From Zea mays (taxonomy: Eukaryota; Streptophyta; Magnoliopsida; Poales; Poaceae), in the NCBI RefSeq assembly GCF_902167145.1, contig NC_050098.1, positions 117,218,207 through 117,282,206 on the forward strand: 64,000 nt of DNA. Reading direction: 5' to 3'. A program made the position numbers and the translations under genes. Below, one piece after another: positions 44,527 to 55,400 of the stretch. Below the pieces are notes generated by a model. It saw only the letters and a program-made list of their open reading frames with translations, made no database searches and was not told where the DNA came from. Every line of letters starts with the position of its first letter. The first letter of the stretch is position 1.

Positions 44527-44860
44527 CCAGCTTGAATGGCATGGCGCACCGAACATGTCCAGTGGTGCGTCGAACCACTTATAAAGAGAGCTTGTATTCA
44601 AGGCTTTAGTGACTTGGTGCACCGAACCAGTCTTGTGGTTCATTGGACCACTTATACAGAAAGGTTGTCAAGAAGAACATAAGACTTTGGCACACTAGAC
44701 CAAGTCTAGTGTGCACCGGACCTGTCGAGTTCAACGGCTACTTCGGGGATCAACATTTGACTCCGAAGGCTAGCTGACGTGGCAACTGACATGGTGGGGT
44801 CCGATCGCTCATCAGACCGATGCCATGTGACAAGGAAGGCTTCTAGACATATCCCATTGA
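44527..44860. other. Unassigned 330-bp fragment between elements C and F
   Basis: It contains several GTGCACCGAACC/GTCCGGTG-like motifs resembling the palindromic cluster of the solo LTR at 3740-4075, so it may be an LTR fragment of a Copia-type family. A perfect 11-bp hairpin, GCACACTAGAC/GTCTAGTGTGC with loop CAA, lies at 44690-44714. No gene. Confidence 0.4.
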
Positions 44861-47800
44861 TGTAATACCCAAGTTGCAAAAGTAAGAAAGGGTTGCTTTC
44901 CCTTATATGTATTACTCTCTATTCACTATAACATGTGAGCACCCACATTTAAATTGATTAATTAACTAGTGAGATCCAAAATAATTGGTGCATCATGCTA
45001 GAGTTTATGTGTTTGTGCATCTATGGATAATAATAATAGTAATAAAATACAATAATGTCCAAAATGTCCAAATCTAGAAATTTCAAATAACAAAGAAAAG
45101 GAGAGAGAGAGAGGGAAAAATACCATACCAAACAAAGAGAATAAACATATAAATAAATGAATCCCTTCCATACTACTATGTCTATTTTGTACATTAATTT
45201 GAGTACAAGTTCACAACACTATTTGAATTCAAATTTGGATTTCAAACTAAAAAGAAAACAAAGCAGGAAAGATAAAAGAAAAAGAAAGAAAAAGAAAAAG
45301 GGCGTGTGGGCCAAATCTGTTCCAGTGGGCCCACTAGTCTGCTACTCCGTGTGACCCAGTTCTAGGAAATCGGCGCTGACATCAGGACCCCACTGGTCAG
45401 TCGCACCAACGCTTCTAGCGCGTCTTCTCACTGCACCATGGGCCCCGCGCACTAGCTCAAATAACCGCTGTCACAGCGTTACCCGTCGCCGCTGCCTCAT
45501 TGATTCCGTGATCCCACCTATCACCCATTTACCGCGCGAGAACCCATTGACCAGCGCGGGCCCACATGTCGGGAAGCCATTTTCCTCTACTCAGCCGTGG
45601 ACTACGGCGCGAGCTGTTGCGCCCGCGCGAGATCCTCGCTACCCACGATTCCACCTCACCCAGACTTCAAAAGCGGACTCGAGACCCCCTTGTGCTCTTC
45701 CCTTTCCCCCCTTCTTTCCGTCGCCACTAGAGAAAGAAAGAGAGAGTCTGCTGCCATCGAATCACACCATCCTCACCGCTCGGCACCTGTAACCTGGTTC
45801 TAGATGTTCGGGCGTGTGCGCGGGTCGCGCTCAGGGAAGAAGCTAGAAGCGCGAGGCCTCGGGGTGAAGGGAATTCTTTGCGTAGTTGAATCTCCGCCGC
45901 GGGATCGCGCCACCGCGTGGGCAGGAGAGTCTTCACCCCTAACCGAGGTAATCGGAGTATCATCCTTTTCTCTTTTCTCTAGGCGTTGCGTAGAGCGGTT
46001 CGGATTGGGGATTAGTGCCCTGTTGCACGGGATTGGGGGAAGTTCGGCCATGGGCTGCCATGCATCGGCCGGCGCCGCCGCGGATGACTGGGAGGAAGAT
46101 GGCGTGCCCAGGACCATTTGATCTGACACTGACGGATGGGATTAGATCATAACTTACCGTTTCATTTATAGATGTCCAATAAGCACGAGGCCCGCGAGCC
46201 CGGCACGAAGCCCGTTGTTTGGGCCCGATTCGAGCCCGGCACGGTCCGGTTCTATGCGGGCCCGGGCCGGCCCGGCACGAATAAGCGGGCCGGGCTCGAA
46301 CAAGAAACTAGGCACGGTGGGCTAGCCCGGCACGGCCCGTTTAGCTCTAAGCCCGTTAAGCCTGCTTTTTTACACTAAAACGTGCTTACCGGCCCGCATA
46401 GCCCGCTTTTCGGCCCACTTTTTTCGTGCTAAACGGGTCGGCCCAGCCCGTTTAGGCCCGCTGCGGGCCGGGCTCGGACATGAAATTGAACCCGCATGCC
46501 TAGATGGCCCGGCCCGGTTTTCTAACCGTGCCTGGCGGGCCGGACCCAAAACGGGTCGGGCTTCACCGGGCCCGGGCCGGGCGGCCCATTTGGACATCTC
46601 TAGTTTCGTTCAATGCAATCTGGATCGCTGAAGCAGTAGTGAACGACTTAGATCAGGATTAGGGCATGGACCAATCCTGACCGTTGGTCATCGATCGTGC
46701 GATCGCGGGTGAAACTCAACTCAGGTTGGTGATCGATCTAATTGTGTGCATTGGCGCCTGATCGGACGGCTAGGATTGCACCATACCGCTTCGGGCGGTC
46801 GGTTTAACAGAAGAACCCCTCAGTTTTTAGGGAATGAATCCGCAATCCACAGCAGTGACATTCTGAGTCTCAGGACTTTTCACATAAAAGCCCATGGCCT
46901 TTGATTTATTTGTGCGCGCGGTCCAGTCATGGGATAAAGTATAGAAATTCATTTGGAAAATGATTTTTAGTGTAAAAATAATTGCAGGATCTTGTTTAAT
47001 TCCTAGGAAATTAATCCTAGCTCTTTTTGAATCCATTCCAGTTTCTATAATTTTGTATTAATATTGTCTATCACTTGGTAACACTGTTTTATCATGAAAC
47101 CCATATTAGAATTGATCACTCAATTAATTTTGTACCAAACACATAAGAACTTTGGAGAATCATAACTTAAAATCCGTAACTCCGAATTTAGTGATTCTTG
47201 TTCCTACGATCTTGTTATGATGTGTAGAGTATTATTATGTATTATGTATTCATGTTTGGTGTGATGTTAATTTATCCCTTATACCATGTTTGTTTGTATT
47301 GTGGCGAGTAGACGAGCCAGTGGCCAAGGATTCAGGTGTTCAGCAGGTAGAAGTTGCTAAGCAAGAGCTCATTGAAGGCAAATTGTGCCCTTGACCACTT
47401 TTATTTACCCAATAATGTTCTCTATAATCATTTTATCATGCATAGGCTTAATTTTGATGGGTCTCGATAGGCCACCCTAGACTGGTTATCTTTTCACCTT
47501 GTTTACCCCTGATCTTTTGGGTAGTCTTTGCTATTGCTACATATGGTTTTGGGTGTAGAGATAACTATTACACATGACCATTCTTTATTATTGTTCTAAT
47601 TATGTTCATGATAAGACTACTATGTTAATTGGAACATCGAGCTTAACTTGAGAAACACGTGCCACCACAAGGGTGGAATGGGACGCCCTTGGCTGACTAA
47701 CTAGGAAAGCTAGTGGAGGACTACCTTACTCGAAAGAGGTTCTCGGGTTGATTTTGCTGCGATGGCGGTCAGACGGGGGATTCCTGCATTGCTCTTCCTA

Positions 47801-48557
47801 GAACTGTAGCGGGTTTTCTGAACCTAGTGGAACTTTGTAAAGGCCTCGTAGTGGATCCCTAGCCATTCACCTCGGCAGTGTCTAAAGGGCCTTGCAAACC
47901 CAGGCTAGACAGGATACATGACTTGTGGGTACAGGGTACAACCTCTGCAGAGTGTAAAACTGGTATACTAGCCGTGCTCGCGGTCATGAGCAGCTCAAGA
48001 CTCTCGCATGATTAATTTATGGAATTAAATTCAATTTGTCATTTTGCATCGCATTGTGGTTTATTATTAATTCTGAACTATTACTACTCTGGTTTGGTAT
48101 CTACTTACATTTAGTAACTGCTAATAAAACTTTACCAACTTATTAAAAGCTATGCTCAGCTTTAACCCTTATTTGTTGATCAGCCTTACACTTCACATGA
48201 ACTCCCACCTTTGGTGAGTTCATGCACATTATTCTCCACAACTTGTTGAGCTATGATCTTTTGTGAGCTCACCCTTGTGATATATAAACCCCCACAGGAG
48301 AAGAACATGTGCTCAAGGAGGAGCCTTACAATGAAGAATATGAGCTCATCTAGGTGGTGTCTCCCAGTCAGCTTGTTGGCGCCAAGGATTAATATGTAGT
48401 CCGTTTTATGGTTATCATTTATTTTTGTAAGACTTCAGCTATGTAATAATGATACTTGTGTCATTTATCTCTATACACTTTGTCATTATATGGGACTTTA
48501 TTCTTTGGCGCACATATGAGACGCACTCGGCTTTATCCCTTAAATCCGGGTGCGACA
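44861..48557 (+). repeat. 5' LTR of element F, about 3.7 kb including a nested MITE
   Basis: The start TGTAATACCC and end CCGGGTGCGACA give TG...CA ends. The 3' end is fixed by the PBS four bases later; the 5' end is less certain. A (GA)n run near 45100 and an A/G-rich run at 45245-45300 lie in U3. ORFs at 45508-46129 are GC-rich and domain-free. Confidence 0.65.
46167..46602. mobile_element. GC-rich hAT-type MITE, 436 bp
   Basis: Terminal inverted repeats are TATAGATGTCCAAT on the left and TAGAGATGTCCAAA as the complement of the right end (12 of 14 match). It is flanked by GTTTCATT (46159-46166) and GTTTCGTT (46603-46610), an 8-bp duplication with one change, as expected for hAT. The interior is dense in GGCCCG and CGGGCC and largely self-complementary. 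There is no coding capacity. ORFs at 46172-46378 and 46370-46597 are compositional. Confidence 0.85.
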
Positions 48558-48561
48558 GAAG

Positions 48562-48573
48562 TGGTATCAGATG
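48562..48573 (+). other. Primer-binding site of element F
   Basis: TGGTATCAGATG matches the initiator-Met PBS TGGTATCAGAGC except for the last two bases. Confidence 0.75.
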
Positions 48574-49030
48574 AAATGTTGACTGTAGAACGAAACCTAG
48601 ATAGAACTGGACAAAACCCTTACCTACTTACCTTTACTCTTATTCTTTCTATACTTTTCTTGATCTGGTCTCACCTTTTGTTGTTATACTCTAACTATTC
48701 TTATATTTTCTACTCTAGAAAGACAAGGAGGATATCACACCATGGAGTCCTACATTAATGACCCTCTAAAGAGATAGGAGACCTAAGACAAAATTAAAAT
48801 TATTTTCTCTATCGAAAGTATTTGGATGATTGTTCTTATGGTAAATGTCTGATTTGCTTCTTTGATTGATTGAAATAGTAAAGCAAGACATTCTAGCATG
48901 TACCACCATAAGGTAATGTATTAGCATTAGTAGGTGACACACTAATCTACTTAGCTAATAAAACCCCCAAAAGATCAGGTCTCGTAATTACTCGTCTACA
49001 ATTCTATCTTAGCATGTATTTCTAACCCAG

Positions 49031-50213
49031 ATGGTCAATACCAGGAAGGGAGGCGGAATCGATCTACTTGCCAACCCACACAACTGGAGGATTGTTAGAC
49101 AACAACAAGCAGAAATGAATCCTCCAAATCCTCCACCGGCTTGGATAGATCTAGTGGTCGCAACTCAGATGCAGATGCTGCAATAGATGTCAAATACTAT
49201 GACAGAAATGCAAGCTCAGATGAGGCAAGAACGCTAGAAGATGCGGCAGGAAAGACAATAGATGCGAGAAGAGATGAGGCAAGAGAGAATGGTTCGACAG
49301 CAACAACCACCAATGCCTCCACCACCACCACCAGCTCCACCCCGAGACAAGCACCGGGAGTTCATGAGTCACAAGCCCCCTACATTTGCCAGCTCTCCAG
49401 ATGCGTTACATGCAGATGATTGGTTGAAGTCAGTGGAGAAGATGCTGAATATTGCTCAATGCTCTGACCGGGAGAAGGTGCTCTATGCTTCTGGTTGTCT
49501 TACTGGCCCCGCTGTTGATTGGTGGGACTCTTACACTGCTGCTCATGATGCTGCTAATAATATTACCTGGGCAGACTTTGCTACTTAGTTCAGAAACTAC
49601 CATATTCCTGTTGGTCTGATGAAAATCAAGAAGAAGGAATTTCCATCACTGAAGCAAGGCAACATGCCAGTCAGTGAATATCGTGACAAATTCATTCAGC
49701 TATCACGGTTTGCTCCAAATGAAGTGGCAGATGATGAAAGAAAGAAGGAACATTTCATGGAGGGACTTAATGGACCACTTTAGTATTCACTGGTTGCTCA
49801 CACCTTTCCATCATTCTAGAGGCTCCTAGACAAGGCTTTGGCTATTGAACAGAAGCGTGTTCAACTGGGTGAAATGAAGAGGAAGGCTATCACCCAGGGG
49901 CAGGGGAGCAGTAGCATTCGTCCTCACTATGTTCCGCCCTAGGGTACACCAGCTCGTCCTGGAGAAGGACATCGACTAGCTCAGTATGCACCACAGGGGA
50001 CTCAAGAGCATACTCGTCAGGGTGCCCCCACTAACACCCCGGCAAGACCTGCAGGACAGAGTACAGGCACCACATGCTACAAGTGTGGTCAGGTTGGGCA
50101 CTATGCCAATGTTTGTCCACAGAGGATTGCCAGCACCCCCGTCCAAAGCAAGCAGCCAACTCCTGGTTATGGCAAGGGATTTAGCATTGCCCTGGGTCAA
50201 CCAAGTCAATGTT
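49031..50213 (+). pseudogene. gag of element F with seven in-frame TAG codons
   Basis: The ATG at 49031 (MVNTRKGGR) opens a single frame that can be followed to about 50190 without an indel. It has a Met/Gln/Arg-rich N-terminal segment, a proline run, the gag core (HADDWLKSVEKML, AVDWWDSYTAAHD) and an intact CX2CX4HX4C knuckle (CYKCGQVGHYANVC, from 50075). Stops are all TAG: 49184, 49235, 49259, 49586, 49781, 49817 and 49940. Where element C or the family pattern allows comparison, glutamine is expected at most of them. A 1-nt insertion near 50195 then shifts the frame into protease. Confidence 0.8.
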
Positions 50214-50721
50214 GATGTTACCGCTGATGGTGCTGACATTGCTATTGGTATGTTTTATATTAATTCAATTCCTGCAACAATACTATTTGATTCCAGTGCT
50301 ACGCATTCATTTATTTTTGCTCGATATGCCAATACAAATGAGTTACCACTTCAAAATATGCAAAAGCCACTGATAGTAATTACCCCTAAAGGGCCTATTG
50401 AAGCAAATTATATGACCAACAGATTGACCTTGACAATTATGGGAAGGGAATTCTAGGCTACCCCTATAGTATTAGAGGAAAGCAGCATAGACCTGATACT
50501 TGGTATGTCGTGGTTAAGGAAGGCCAAGGCAGATATACATTGTGCTAGGGGAACAGTAGAACTCACCAGCTCTAAAGGAGAAAGATTCAAGTCGATATTA
50601 CTATACCCGCCTCTACCAGACCCGCCGTGTTTCTAGTAGCTGGGAAATTTGTGGGCAGTAACATCCGTGTGGTTAGAGATTTCCCCGATGTCTTTCCAGA
50701 GGAGTTACCCAGGATGACACC
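50214..50721 (+). pseudogene. Start of pol (protease) of element F, cut by element E
   Basis: It contains LFDSSATHSFIFA, a protease site whose Gly is replaced by Ser relative to element C (DSGAT). It continues through [10 protein letters not shown] and a TAG at 50454 (expected TGG) to DFPDVFPEELP, where element E starts at 50722. A 1-nt deletion near 50590 also disturbs the frame. Confidence 0.75.
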
Positions 50722-51210
50722 TGTCGGGGACCATAATTAGGGGTACCCTCAAGACGCCTAATTCTCAGCTGGTAACCCCCATCAGCATAAAGCTGCAAAG
50801 GCCTGATGGGTACGATTAAGTCAGGGATCAGTCCACACGAGTGACTCGATCACGCTTCACCCGAGCCTAGCCTCGGCCAAAGGCAGCCGACCTCGAGAGA
50901 CTTCCGTCTCGCCCGAGGCCCCCTTTTTATGGCGGACACATCACCGGCTTGCCCGAGGCCTTGGCTTCGCTCAGAAGCAACCTTGACTAAATCGCCGCAC
51001 CGACTGACCAAATTGCAGGGGCATTTAACGCAAAGGTGGCCTGACACCTCTATCCTGACACGCGCCCCCGGCAGAGCCGAAGTGACCGCCGTCACTCCAC
51101 TGCTCCACTGGCCAGTCTGACAGAAGGACAGCGCCGCCTGCGCCACTCCGACTGCAGTGCCACTCGACAGAGTGAGTCTGACAGGCAGTCAGGCCTTGCC
51201 AAAGGCGCCA

Positions 51211-51560
51211 CGGCGAACTCCGCTCCGCCCGACCCCAGGGCTCGGACTCGGGCTAAGACCCGGAAGACGGCGAACTCCGCTCCGCCCGACCCCAGGGCTC
51301 GGACTCGGGCTAAGACCCGGAAGACGGCGAACTCCGCTCCGCCCGACCCCAGGGCTCGGACTCGGGCTAAGACCCGGAAGACGGCGAACTCCGCTCCGCC
51401 CGACCCCAGGGCTCGGACTCGGGCTAAGACCCGGAAGACGGCGAACTCCGCTCCGCCCGACCCCAGGGCTCGGACTCGGGCTAAGACCCGGAAGACGGCG
51501 AACTCCGCTCCGCCCGACCCCAGGGCTCGGACTCGGGCTAGCACCCGGAAGACGACGAAA
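51211..51560. repeat. 57-bp tandem repeat in the element E LTR (six units)
   Basis: The unit contains GAACTCCGCTCCGCCCGACC, CAGGGCTCGGACTCGGGCTA and GACCCGGAAGACG. Because 57 is a multiple of three, all frames stay open and give spurious ORFs. The 3' LTR has five units, and element D about eight. Confidence 0.9.
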
Positions 51561-52091
51561 CTCCGCTTCGCCCGACCCCAGGGCTCGGACTCCGCCCTGG
51601 CCTCGGCCGAACGACTTCCGCCTCGCCCGACCCCTTGGCTCGGGCTCGGCCACGGCAACAAAAGGCAAACTCAACCTCGGCTTCGGAGGAACCCCCACGT
51701 CGCCCTGCCTAGGGCATAGACCGCCACGTCAACAGGAGGCGCCATCATCATCCTACCCCGAATCGACTCGGGTCACGGAGAACAAGACCGGCGTCTCATC
51801 CGGCCAGCTCCGCCGGAGGGGCAATGATGGCGCTCCGCAAGCTCTGTGACGACGGCGGCCCCCGGCTCTCTTACGGAAGCAGGACAACGTCAGCAGGGAC
51901 TCGACCGCTCCAACAGCTGTCCCTCCATCAGGCTCCGCCGCACCTCCGACAGCCACGACATCACGCCAGCAGGGTGCCCAGATCTCTCCGGCTGCCACAT
52001 TGGCATGTACCTAGGGCGCTAGCTCTCCCTCCGCTAGACACGTAGCACTCTGCTACATCCCCATTGTACACCTGGATCCTCTCCTTACGAC

Positions 52092-52098
52092 TATAAAA
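52092..52098 (+). promoter_or_regulatory. TATA box of the element E LTR
   Basis: TATAAAA in the context CGACTATAAAAGGAAGG. It is conserved in the LTRs of D and A on the opposite strand. Confidence 0.8.
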
Positions 52099-52402
52099 GG
52101 AAGGACCAGGGCCTTCTCAGAGAAGGTTGGCCGCGCGGGACCGAGGACGGGACAGGCGCTCTCTTGGGGCCGCTCGCTTCCCTCACCCGCGTGGACGCTT
52201 GTAACCCCCCTACTGCAAGCGCACCTGACCTGGGCGCGGGACGAACACGAAGGCCGCGGGACTTACACCTCTCTCACGCTCGACTCCGGCCACCTCGCCT
52301 CTCCCCCCTTCGCGCTCGCCCACGCGCTCGACCCATCTGGGCTGGGGCACGCAGCACACTCACTCGTCGGCTTAGGGACCCCCCTGTCTCGAAACGCCGA
52401 CA

Positions 52403-52421
52403 GTTGGCGCGCCAGGTAGGG
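52403..52421 (+). other. Probable primer-binding site of element E
   Basis: TTGGCGCGCCAGGTAGGGG begins within two bases of the LTR end, the position expected for a PBS. It is not the initiator-Met type used by elements B, C and F. I cannot assign the tRNA with confidence. Confidence 0.65.
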
Positions 52422-52462
52422 GCCTGCTGCGTGCTGACGAACAGCTCCCCGTCAAGCTCCAG

Positions 52463-55400
52463 ATGGGCAGTCTCCAGCAACCTCTCTGGCCCGGGACGGT
52501 GCTTTGTTTCGGGACTCTCGAGTTCATGTCCTTCGACGGCAGCTACGACATGATACTTCTTCCACCGCCGCGCGACTACGACAATGGCGGCCGACAACCC
52601 GCCCGCCGGCGGCGGAATCGACGACGTCTTCCCCGCGTGGTGGAAGAGCAACATTCGGGCTCGCTCCGTTCCCTCCCCCGCCAACGGAGGAGGAGGCGGG
52701 GCCGTCAAGGCCAGACGGGAGGCCGCGCTTCGTCGGCCGTCGAGCGAATCGACGCCCCCGACGCCCCGACGGAAGGCACGCCGGACGTCGACCTCGCGTT
52801 CAAGACGGAGGCAAGCGCCGTCCCCCCGCGCCATGCTGACCCCGAGCTAGAAGACGACGCCGGCGCGCTCGCGGAAAGCCTGCAGGACGTCGCCCTCGAA
52901 CCGGAGATGACGGCGCAACCAGTCCCCGATGTGACTACATCGCTCCTCGTCGACCAAAAGGTAACGACTAACTCCCATCTTGCGTCATTTCGACTCGGCC
53001 TCAACCCGCCAAACGACCTCGTTTTGGCGGGTGCTCTCATTGAGGCGAGTGCAACCCCACTGAGGTTCCGTATGCAGTCGCCTTGGGACCGACTGACGGA
53101 CGTCTCGACCTACGGGCCCTCTGGGTCCGAGGAAGATGACGATCCCGGCATCGGTTGGGATTTCTCCGGACTTGGCAACCCCAGTGCCGTGCGGGACTTC
53201 ATGACCGCATGTGACTACTGCCTATCCGACTGTTCCGATGGAAGCCGCAGCCTTGGCGACGAGAGCTGTGGCCCAAGCCGCGAATGTTTCCACATCGAGC
53301 TAGGGGATCCCACCGAAGGCAACCATCTTGGCATGCCGGAGGATGGTGATCTCCCTAGGCCGGTGCCTCGCGCCGACATCCCACGGGAGCTAGCTGTGGT
53401 CCCCGCTCCGGCGGGGGGTTACGACCCACAACTCGAGCAAGTCCGCGAGGCGCAGGCCAGGCTCAACGAGGGAACAGGAGCGCTTGAGCCGATCCGTCGG
53501 GACGTCGGACAGGCATGGGTGGGCCAACCCCTGGCCGGAGAAATACGTCAGCTGCCCCAAGGTCTCCAGCACCGCGTCGCCAACGATGTCAGGATCAGGC
53601 CGCCGCCCGCATCCAGCGGGGTCAGTCAGAACCTGGCAACCGCAGCAATGCTCATCCGCGCGATGCCGGAGCCGTCAACCACCGAGGGTCGGCGAATCCA
53701 GGGAGAACTCAAGAATCTCCTGGAAGGCGCTGCGGCCCGGCGGGCCGAGAGCACTGCATCCCGAAGGCAAGGATATCCCTCGGAACCTCATGCCGCGACT
53801 TCCCGATTCATGCGGGAAGCCTCGGTCTACACCGGGCGCACGCGCAACACCGCGCCTGCGGCCCCGGGCCACCTCGGCAACGAGCACCATCGACGCGACC
53901 GTCGGGCTCACCTCGACGAAAGGGTGCACCGAGGCTACCACCCCAGGCGTGGGGGGCGCTACGACAGCGGGGAGGATCGGAGTCCCTCGCCCGAGCCACC
54001 CGGTCCGCAGGCCTTCAGTCGGGCCATCCGACGGGCGCCATTCCCGACCCGGTTCCGACCCCCGACTACTATCACGAAGTACTCGGGGGAAACGAGACCG
54101 GAACTGTGGCTCGCGGACTACCGCCTTGCCTGCCAACTGGGCGAAACGGACGACGACAACCTCATCATCCGTAACCTCCCCCTGTTCCTCTCCGACACTG
54201 CTCGCGCCTGGTTGGAGCACCTGCCTCCGGGGCAGATTTCCAACTGGGACGACTTGGTCCAAGCCTTCGCTGGCAATTTCCAGGGCACATACGTGCGCCC
54301 CGGGAATTCCTGGGACCTTCGAAGCTGCCGGCAACAGCCGGGGGAGTCGCTCCGGGACTACATCCGGCGATTCTCGAAGCAGTGCACCGAGCTGCCCAAC
54401 ATCACCGACTCGGATGTCATCGGCGCGTTCCTCGCCGGCACCACTTGCCGCGACCTGGTGAGCAAGCTGGGTCGCAAAACCCCCACCAGGGCGAGCGAGC
54501 TGATGGACATCGCCACCAAGTTCGCCTCTGGCCAGGAGGCGGTCGAGGCTATCTTCCGAAAGGACAAGCAGCCCCAGGGCCGCCCATCGGAAGAAGCTCC
54601 CGAGGCGTCTGCTCCGCGCGGCGCCAAGAAGAAAGGCAAGAAGAAGTCGCAATCGAAACGCGACGCCGCCGACGTGGACCTTGTCGCCGCCGCCGAGTAT
54701 AAGAACCCTCGGAAGCCCCCCGGAGGTGCAAACCTCTTCGACAAGATGCTCAAGGAGCCGTGCCCCTACCATCAGGGGCCCGTCAAGCACACTCTCGAGG
54801 AGTGCGTTATGCTTCGGCGTCATTTCCACAGGGCCGGGCCACCCGCCGAGGGTGGCAGGGCCCACGACGACGACAAGAACGAAGATCGCCCAGCAGGAGA
54901 GTTCCCCGAGGTCCGCGACTGCTTCATGATCTATGGAGGGCATGCGGCGAATACCTCGGCTCGGCACCGCAAGCAGGAGCGCCGGGAGGTCTGCTCGGTG
55001 AAGGTGGCGGCGCCAGTCTACCTAGACTGGTCCGACAAGCCCATCACTTTCGACCGGGCCGACCACCCCGACCATGTGCCGAGCCCGGGGAAATACCCGC
55101 TCGTCGTCGACCCCGTTGTCGGCGATGTCAGGCTCGCCAAGGTCCTGATGGATGGGGGCAGCTGCCTCAACATCATCTACGCCGAGACCCTCAAGCTCCT
55201 ACGCGTCGATCCGTCCTCCGTCCGAGCAGGCGCTGCGCCCTTCCACGGGATCATCCCTGGGAAGCGCGTCCAGCCCCTCGGGCGACTTGACCTCCCAGTC
55301 TGCTTCGGGACACCCTCCAACTTCCGAAGGGAGACCCTGACGTTCGAAGTGGTCGGGTTCCGAGGAACCTACCACGCCGTGCTAGGGAGGCCATGCTACG

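Larger units (their letters stand above)
44861..50721 (+). mobile_element. Second Tekay/Del-like retrotransposon, interrupted by element E (element F)
   Basis: A 5' LTR (44861-48557), a slightly decayed initiator-Met PBS, gag and the start of pol are present. At 50721, early in pol, the 5' LTR of element E begins, so the remainder lies beyond the window. Relative to element C the gag and LTR are clearly diverged, so the two are independent insertions of one lineage. Confidence 0.8.
50722..52402 (+). repeat. 5' LTR of element E, 1,681 bp
   Basis: TGTCGGGGACCATAATTAGG at the start and GAAACGCCGACA at the end. It holds six 57-bp tandem units, a TATA box at 52092-52098, and R/U5 downstream. It is the most complete LTR of this family in the window and the reference for elements A and D. 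Confidence 0.95.

Noticed and set aside
45508..46129. Possible small genes of about 70-110 codons
   Set aside because: GC-rich part of the element F LTR. Frames overlap on both strands and none has a recognisable motif.
49031..49940. Repeated in-frame TAG as evidence of a reassigned or suppressed stop codon
   Set aside because: Substitution from CAG or TGG by deamination explains it. Element C shows the same bias together with lost catalytic residues, and normal TAG/TGA/TAA usage ends other frames.
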